A DNA stretch of 64,000 nt. It comes from Sympetrum striolatum. Lineage: Eukaryota; Arthropoda; Insecta; Odonata; Libellulidae. Each line of letters starts with the position of its first letter. Within the stretch, counting starts at the first letter, position 1. The notes beneath the pieces are model-generated. The model did no database searches, had not been told where the DNA came from, and saw only the letters and a program-made list of their open reading frames with translations. The translations under genes and the position numbers were made by a program. The stretch is from contig OX388346.1 in the NCBI GenBank assembly GCA_947579665.1, positions 94,180,615 through 94,244,614 of the forward strand, read 5' to 3'. Of the stretch, positions 58,295 through 64,000 are shown piece by piece.

Positions 58295-58567
58295 TCACTT
58301 GATGTGTGCTCTTGCAATACTCTTGGTATGAATTGTCTCAAGAAATAAGTCGAGGAAATCTTTAATGAAACGTGGATGGACACCAAGACAAACAACAGCT
58401 GCGCATGTACCGGAGCGTGAATACCTTTCCGTGAGTATTCCTTCAATGACATCAGCTCTTACAAGCGAATGAACAGTGAGCAAAAGATTACGTTCGTGAT
58501 CCAACAGACCTTTCCTCGAGAACTCTCTTACTATTGTAATTCCGCGCAAATACTCTCCTTGAAATGA
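58295..58567 (-). other. Candidate coding fragment, unassigned
   Basis: One minus-strand frame is open from a TGA near 58567 to the stop at 58295-58297. It gives a balanced, non-repetitive sequence starting FQGEYLRGITIVREFSRKGL and including LLLTVHSLVRADVIEGILTE and AAVVCLGVHPRFIKDFLDLF. Its residue mix looks more protein-like than other short frames here, and ATTTCAAG just upstream could be a splice acceptor. There is no convincing donor after it, and no family that I recognise. It could be a host exon or a transposon relic. Confidence 0.25.
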
Positions 58568-59008
58568 TAGTCATTCCTTTGGAATCCCTCTCTCTCAAAT
58601 CCCTGCGTATCTTAAAACAGTAACCGTTCCCCACAGTCACGCTGCCCGATATATCAACAGTGGAATTCCTTTAAAGCTGTATCTCTTTTTCCCAGCAGAA
58701 CAATGAACCAATCCCGAGCTAACTTTTTCCTTTCTTGCTTTACACATTGTGAGTTAAATCTGGCTGATAGAAGTCAGTTGGTATTGATGTATCGCATTCA
58801 AAGATTTTGGAGGTTACAATAAAAAGTTATAATTGAGTAATTTGAAGACATTAAGCGTAAATCAGATATTCATCAACTAAGGATAGTTCGTATAGCTTAT
58901 GCAGACTTTTTTGGATAATTTCTCCAAAAGATAGGTTTAGAAGGATTTGAAAGCTCTTTTCAGGATATGCAGAGTCCTTCGTAAATAAATCCTCTCAAGA
59001 TGAAGAAA

Positions 59009-59070
59009 AACAATTTGTACTTTTTCCACAGTATTTTAAATAAAATACTGTGGAAAAAGTACAAATTGTT
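59009..59070. repeat. 62-bp palindrome with perfect 30-bp arms
   Basis: Arms 59009-59038 and 59041-59070 are exact reverse complements, starting AACAATTTGTACTTTTTCCA, with only AA between them. No target duplication or transposon terminus flanks it. Confidence 0.95.
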
Positions 59071-59074
59071 CTTC

Positions 59075-59545
59075 TACATCATGACGTATTTCCACAAGAC
59101 ATCGCCAGAGACAGTGAATTTTAAATCCTCTCAATTTATCTCTCCTAAAATAAAGTTAAGGAGAAACCTTATCTCTTGTTTTTCTCACCCCCATTATGTG
59201 AATTCTTGATATATTTATAACCTGTCTTCTTCTATTTATTTTTACACAAATATAACGACCACAAATAGGAAACTGGCAAAATGGCATTCATGAACGAGGG
59301 GTGATTAACATTATCCCTGTTAACAATAATAAAACGTCTTGTATCTGGGCGAGAATGAGACTAAATGCCTCCTCTTCCGTCTAACCCATATTCATTATAG
59401 TCGGAAGGAAATGTCTCCGTAACCTCCCGAATATAGTATATCAGCCAATTCATTGATAGCTTCATACATCTAGATTCGATACACAATGCCAACCCATCTA
59501 TAGTGTAATACGCAATGTCAGTTTTTACGCAGAAACTATCTCATT
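59075..59545. other. Non-coding stretch
   Basis: Nothing recognised before the repeat array. Confidence 0.5.
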
Positions 59546-59547
59546 TT

Positions 59548-60259
59548 TACTTCTCCATATACGTAGTATAGAGAAAGTATTGTTTTCATGAAAAAAATCA
59601 ACTTCGAGATTTTAACGGAAATACATGTTCTGAGGTCCGTAGAACACGTTTTGACTATTTTCGTGATGATGTCTGCGTGTATGTGTGTCTGTGTTTGTGT
59701 GTGTGTGTGTGTCTATGCTTATGGGCGCTCTAACGTAAAAACTATTAGTTGTATCAATACCAAACTTCATATATACTGTGGCTGGTGATGTCAGAGTTGA
59801 TTAGTTTTTGGAGTAAATCGGTGAAGTGGAAGTTGAGCTTTACTTTTCGATGCTCTTTTCCGTTTTTGCAATATATCTTCATTAATCTGGTATTTAGGTA
59901 TATACTATTATTTATAAAAGTTTTAGAAAATGTAATTTTCTATAAATTTTGTATGAAATATATTTTTGTATAACTGATTTTTTAGGAGTTATTCATGAAA
60001 TACTGATGAACCTGAAGTTGCTGATTATGTACTTTGTGGGCACTCTGGGCGCTGGGGCGAAAGGCCAATTTCATCGTTTTTCATCGAAAATGTCTCGAAA
60101 AACATTATTTATAATGTCTGTGACGTAAAAGATAATATGATATAAATTAATCACTCCTCTTCCAAGTTTAGATTGAATATAGAGCTCGAAAATACTGTCG
60201 TAGATAAATCTTTACATCTTATCTATGGAGAAAATCATGTGCTGTCCACATCAGATTTT
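59548..60259 (+). mobile_element. Palindromic-head element, copy 1 (one 317-type unit)
   Basis: Head at 59548-59579 (TACTTCTCC ... GAGAAAGTA), then the conserved ATTTTAACGGAAATACATGT region, a GT tract at 59672-59712, one internal unit (GGGCGCTC at 59723 to GGGCACTC at 60038, 315 bp), and the tail with AAAAGATAATATGATATAAA, GGAGAAAATCATGTG and CCACATCAGATTTTT. The next head follows without spacer. Confidence 0.9.
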
Positions 60260-60394
60260 TACTTTCTCCATATACGAAGTATAGAGAAAGTATTGTTTTC
60301 ATGAAAAAATTCGACTTCGAGATTTCAACGGAAATACATGTTTTGGGGTCCCTAGAACATGTTTTGACCATTTTCGGAATGATGTCTGTGTGTA

Positions 60395-60431
<37 letters not shown>

Positions 60432-61292
60432 TAGTGGGCGCTCTAACGTGAAAACTATTAGTCGTATCAATACCAAACTTCATATATAGTACTGTGGTGT
60501 GTGCTGTCAGAGTTGATTAGTTTTTGGAGTAAATCGATCAACCGGAAGTCTAGCTTTATTCATTAAAGCTCATTTCCGGTTTTCAAATTATCTCCATAAA
60601 TATGATATATAGGTATATTTTATACCTGATAAAAGTTTTATATAATGTAATTTACTATAACTTTTGTATTTAACATATTTTTGTATCACCGGTTGATTAG
60701 GAGTTTTTCGTGAAATACTGATAAACCGGAAGAAGATGATTATGTACTTTGTGGGCGCTCTAATATGAAAACTATTTGTCGGATCAACACCAAATTTAAT
60801 ATATAGTACTTTTATTACAGTCATTAGAGTTGATTAGTTTTTGGAGTGAATTGATCCACCGGAAGTTGAGCTTCATTCATCAAAGCTCATTTCCGGTTTT
60901 CAAAATATCTCCATAAATATGATATTTAGGTATATACTATTATTTATAAATGTTTTAGAAAATGTAATTTACTATAACTTTTGTATGAAACATATTTTTG
61001 TATCATTGATTTTTTAGGAGTTATTCATGAAATACTGATAAACTGGAAGTTGCTGATTATGTACTTTGCGGGCGCTCTGAGCTCTATGGGCGAAAGTCCA
61101 AATTCATCGTTTTTCATCGAGCATGTCCCGAAAAACATAATTTATAATTTTTGTGACGTAAAAGATAATAATATATAAATTAATCACTCATCTTCCAAGT
61201 TTAGATGGAATGTAGAGTTCGAAATTACTGTCGTAGATAAATATTTACATCTTATATGTGGAGAAAGTCATGTGCTGGCCACATCAGATTTT
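60260..61292 (+). mobile_element. Palindromic-head element, copy 2 (two 317-bp units)
   Basis: Head 60260-60292, (GT)n at 60401-60430, two units delimited by GGGCGCTC at 60436, 60753 and 61070 (317 bp each), tail to 61292. The first unit has the GTCTAGC/GAGCTTTATTCATTAAAGCTC hairpin variant, the second ends in TTGCTGATTATGTACTTTGC. The two units differ from each other more than from their counterparts in copy 3, so the dimer arose before the array copies separated. Confidence 0.92.
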
Positions 61293-61415
61293 TACTTTCT
61301 CCATATACGAAGTATAGAGAAAGTATTGTTTTCATGAAAAAATTCGACTTCGAGATTTCAACGGAAATACATGTTTTGGGGTCCCTAGAACACGTTTTGA
61401 CCATTTTCGGAATGA

Positions 61416-61472
<57 letters not shown>

Positions 61473-62274
61473 TAGTGGACGCTCTTACGTGAAAACTATT
61501 GGTCGTATCAACACCAAACTTTATATATAGTACTGTGGTGTGTGCTGTCAGAGTTGATTAGTGTTTGGAGTAAATCGGTCAACCGGAAGTCGAGCTTTAT
61601 TCATTAAAGCTAATTTCCGGTTTTCAAAATATCTCCATAAATATGATATATACGTATATTGTATTACTTATAAAAGTTTTAGATAATATAATTTACTATA
61701 ACTTTTGTATTTAACATATTTTAGTATCACCGGTTGATTAGGAGTTATTCGTGAAACACTGATAAACCGGAAGAAGATGATTATGTACTTTGTGGGCGCT
61801 CTAACATGAAAACTATTAGGCAGATCAATACCAAATTTCATATGTAGTACTTCTATTACAGTCTCTAGGGTTGATTAGTTTTTGGAGTAAATCGGTTAAC
61901 CGGAAGTTGAGCTTCATTCTTCAAAGCTCATTTCCGGTTTTCAAAATATCTCCATAAATATGATATTTAGGTATATGCTATTATTTATAAATGTTTTAGA
62001 AAATAAAACTTACTATAACTTTTCTATGAAACATATTTTCGTATCACTGATTGTTTAGGAGTTATTCCTGAAATACTGATAAACCGGAAGTTGCTGATTA
62101 TGTACTTTGTGGGCGCTCTGGGCTCTATGGGCGAAAGGCCAGTTTCATCGTTTTTCATCCAGCATGTCCCGAACAATATTATTTATAATGTTTAGATTTC
62201 GAAATTACTGTCGTAGATAAGTATTTACATCTTATATATGGAGAAAGGCATGTGCTGACCACATCAGATTTTTT
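61293..62274 (+). mobile_element. Palindromic-head element, copy 3 (two 317-bp units)
   Basis: Head 61293-61325, (GT)n at about 61418-61470, units delimited at 61477, 61794 and 62111 (again 317 bp each), then a tail shortened by a deletion in the TTTATAATGTTTAGATTTCG region, ending in CCACATCAGATTTTTT at about 62274. Beyond it the sequence is unrelated. Confidence 0.92.
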
Positions 62275-64000
62275 ATTCTATGTTCTTCTTGATCCCATTA
62301 TCACTACTGTCTTCATGTTCTGTCATCCCTCGGACGACTTAACAATATTAGCTAATTTTCTCTTTGATTCACTTCACTGTCATTCACTTTTTTCTCCATT
62401 CTGATTGCCCCCTTTCTCGTGTAGTCTCTCATTCTTATTCGTTTGCTGTAGTCTCACTATCCGTCCATTCTGATCGGTCTACAACGATCAATTCGTTTCT
62501 TACACATATACCGTTCGGAGTGACGTCTGTATGCTTCGGAATTTGCAGAGTCAGTATTTTGATCTTATAACTTTGTCACGGATTCGTCGATGACGTTGAC
62601 TTACTTGCTTTTTCCATCAGGTATTCACTTATTTTCTCCTCAAAGACTTTATTTATTTCTCTGGGTCGTATATCATGCCACCGATGCGTTCTCTGAAGTC
62701 AGGCACGCGCGCCGTATCTGTTTTCTGACATTTTTTCCGGATAAAGAACTTCTGAGGCTGACGTTTGAAGACACACCTCTCTCAGAAATATATTTTGCCT
62801 TGCATTGTCGGTGATGATAGATAACAATTGGAAATGAAACATAACTTTGTTGCGGTTGCGATGTTGAAAAATAAGATACGTATGTTTAATTGTTGTGAAA
62901 ATAGTGGAAAATTCACGTGAAATGAAAAACTTCATAATTTTTATGTATAATTCATGTTATATTGTATCAACTATGTGTCATTTGAAGATTTTTAATTTTT
63001 AGAATTCAATATATTTTCAAAGTCTTTTTTTTCACAGCATGGTAAAGGAATCGACATTTTGCACCATATGCTGATTAGAAAAGATCGTGAAACAAATTCT
63101 TCTCAGTAACGGGAATATTTTCTTTTGGAGAATTTCAATTATATTTATAACATGATGATATCAATGCTTTTCACATATACACAACTGAATTTTCATATTA
63201 AAACTAAACGGAATTGGATGAAATCGTTGAATTAAGAGATGGAAACATTAGTGGAAATCATTTTAAATATAAAAATTTTATTTTCTGCAATAATTTTTCC
63301 AGTTTAATAGATTTGTAATGATCTGTAACATTTAATTATTGTATAGATATATAATGGTAATTTAAAGTCACTTTTCAATAGAAAATACCTCTTATGTAGT
63401 GTTTATCGATGCTATTCTGGTGTGGTGGAGATTTCTATAACGATTAATTTGGCAAGAGATACAATTTTTTTTTCCACAAAAATTTTGTTTTATTTGTGAC
63501 TGTTTTTTATAAATTTTCAGGCATTATTGTAAATAAAAATAATCTTCTGTTAAAATACTTTGTTTTTTTCTCTTTTAGCATCTATATTGCTGAGCTTGCT
63601 CATATCAAAACCACGCTTCAAGATTTATCTAAACCTTCTTACCTTGTGCATTACGTGTTATACTAAATCAACACTGTAAATTAAGCATTACTAATTAATT
63701 ATGGCAGCGGTTGTAGGGAGCAATGAAGTATGCCAAGGTTATGCTATGTCAGTCCTTCCTCTTTCTTAGTTTATTGGATGTCATAGTTCCGACAAAGAAT
63801 GCGAAATTAATATCCCAATTCAAGTTTTCCCTTCATTAGCAAACCATTAACTTCGCCATGCACCCGTGATCTCGACTTCCTACGAACAGTGTCATTCGCG
63901 ATAATTTATAATTATTAAAACTGCGATTTTGCAAATGAAGCCTCTAAAATTCACCTTCGCAATCTCACCTCTAGCTGTACAAAGCACATCTGCCGCACCT
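62275..64000. other. Non-coding stretch to window end
   Basis: No gene, terminal repeat or RNA-like sequence recognised. Confidence 0.5.

Noticed and set aside
59588..61492. Repeated peptide MKK.(D/N)FEI.TEIHVL...EHVLTIF in the heads of the palindromic-head copies
   Set aside because: The frame runs into the GT microsatellite as a VCVCV string, and the minus-strand copy at 20.2 kb does not keep it in frame. Conservation is at the DNA level.

Overview
The window is AT-rich, gene-poor eukaryotic DNA, most likely from an arthropod and probably an insect. The reasons are the set of mobile elements present (a Transib, a pogo/Tigger element, hAT elements, a Helitron with typical animal Rep/helicase remains, CR1/Jockey-like and RTE-like retrotransposons, short tRNA-derived SINEs) and the absence of any bacterial-style gene layout. 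I cannot name the species. I find no host protein-coding gene that I can defend. The open frames are short, and those I can interpret are broken transposon genes. The window reads as intergenic or intronic sequence built from layers of insertions.

Left part (1-11 kb): a fold-back element (1069-1487), two 5'-truncated 3' ends of a non-LTR retrotransposon (about 1600 and 6583), and a region at 8.1-10.1 kb made of three diverged tandem duplications. The first of these carries motifs like the tRNA T-arm (B box). A related array with a 506-bp period lies at 24.3-25.3 kb.

11.3-14.3 kb: a Tigger (pogo/Tc1-mariner) transposon whose transposase is nearly readable end to end (helix-turn-helix, CENP-B-type DNA-binding domain, DDD catalytic domain). 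It is broken by frameshifts and one stop, and is also split by an RTE-like retrotransposon flanked by a perfect 8-bp target duplication. That retrotransposon has lost its catalytic YADD segment.

19-25 kb: one minus-strand copy of an uncharacterised repeat family with a palindromic head, a 77-bp palindromic MITE, a complete 127-bp tRNA SINE with an 11-bp target duplication, the reverse-transcriptase C-terminus of a CR1/Jockey-like element (the family whose tails lie at 1.6 and 6.6 kb), and the B-box array.

34-42.6 kb: a dense transposon cluster. It holds a 2,260-bp hAT-type element with very GC-rich ends and a perfect 8-bp target duplication (34118-36377, with smaller insertions inside), then a 2,613-bp Transib element (38884-41496). 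The Transib has terminal repeats starting CACAGTG, the RAG recombination-signal heptamer, a CGTCG target duplication and a decayed RAG1-like transposase, and a 277-bp hAT MITE sits inside it with its own target duplication. A Helitron deletion derivative ending CTAG follows (about 42.2-42.55 kb).

45-55 kb: several hairpins, a head-to-head pair of tRNA-like sequences, a second 77-bp MITE, a longer but decayed Helitron helicase (50.2-51.7 kb) with the same terminus as the 42.5-kb copy, a deleted hAT element (53.25-53.83 kb) and another tRNA SINE.

59-62.3 kb: a 62-bp near-perfect palindrome, then three head-to-tail copies of the palindromic-head family. Each has a (GT)n tract followed by 317-bp subunits that carry a conserved hairpin. 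This family, also present in inverse orientation at 19.4-20.3 kb, is the best candidate for something undescribed.
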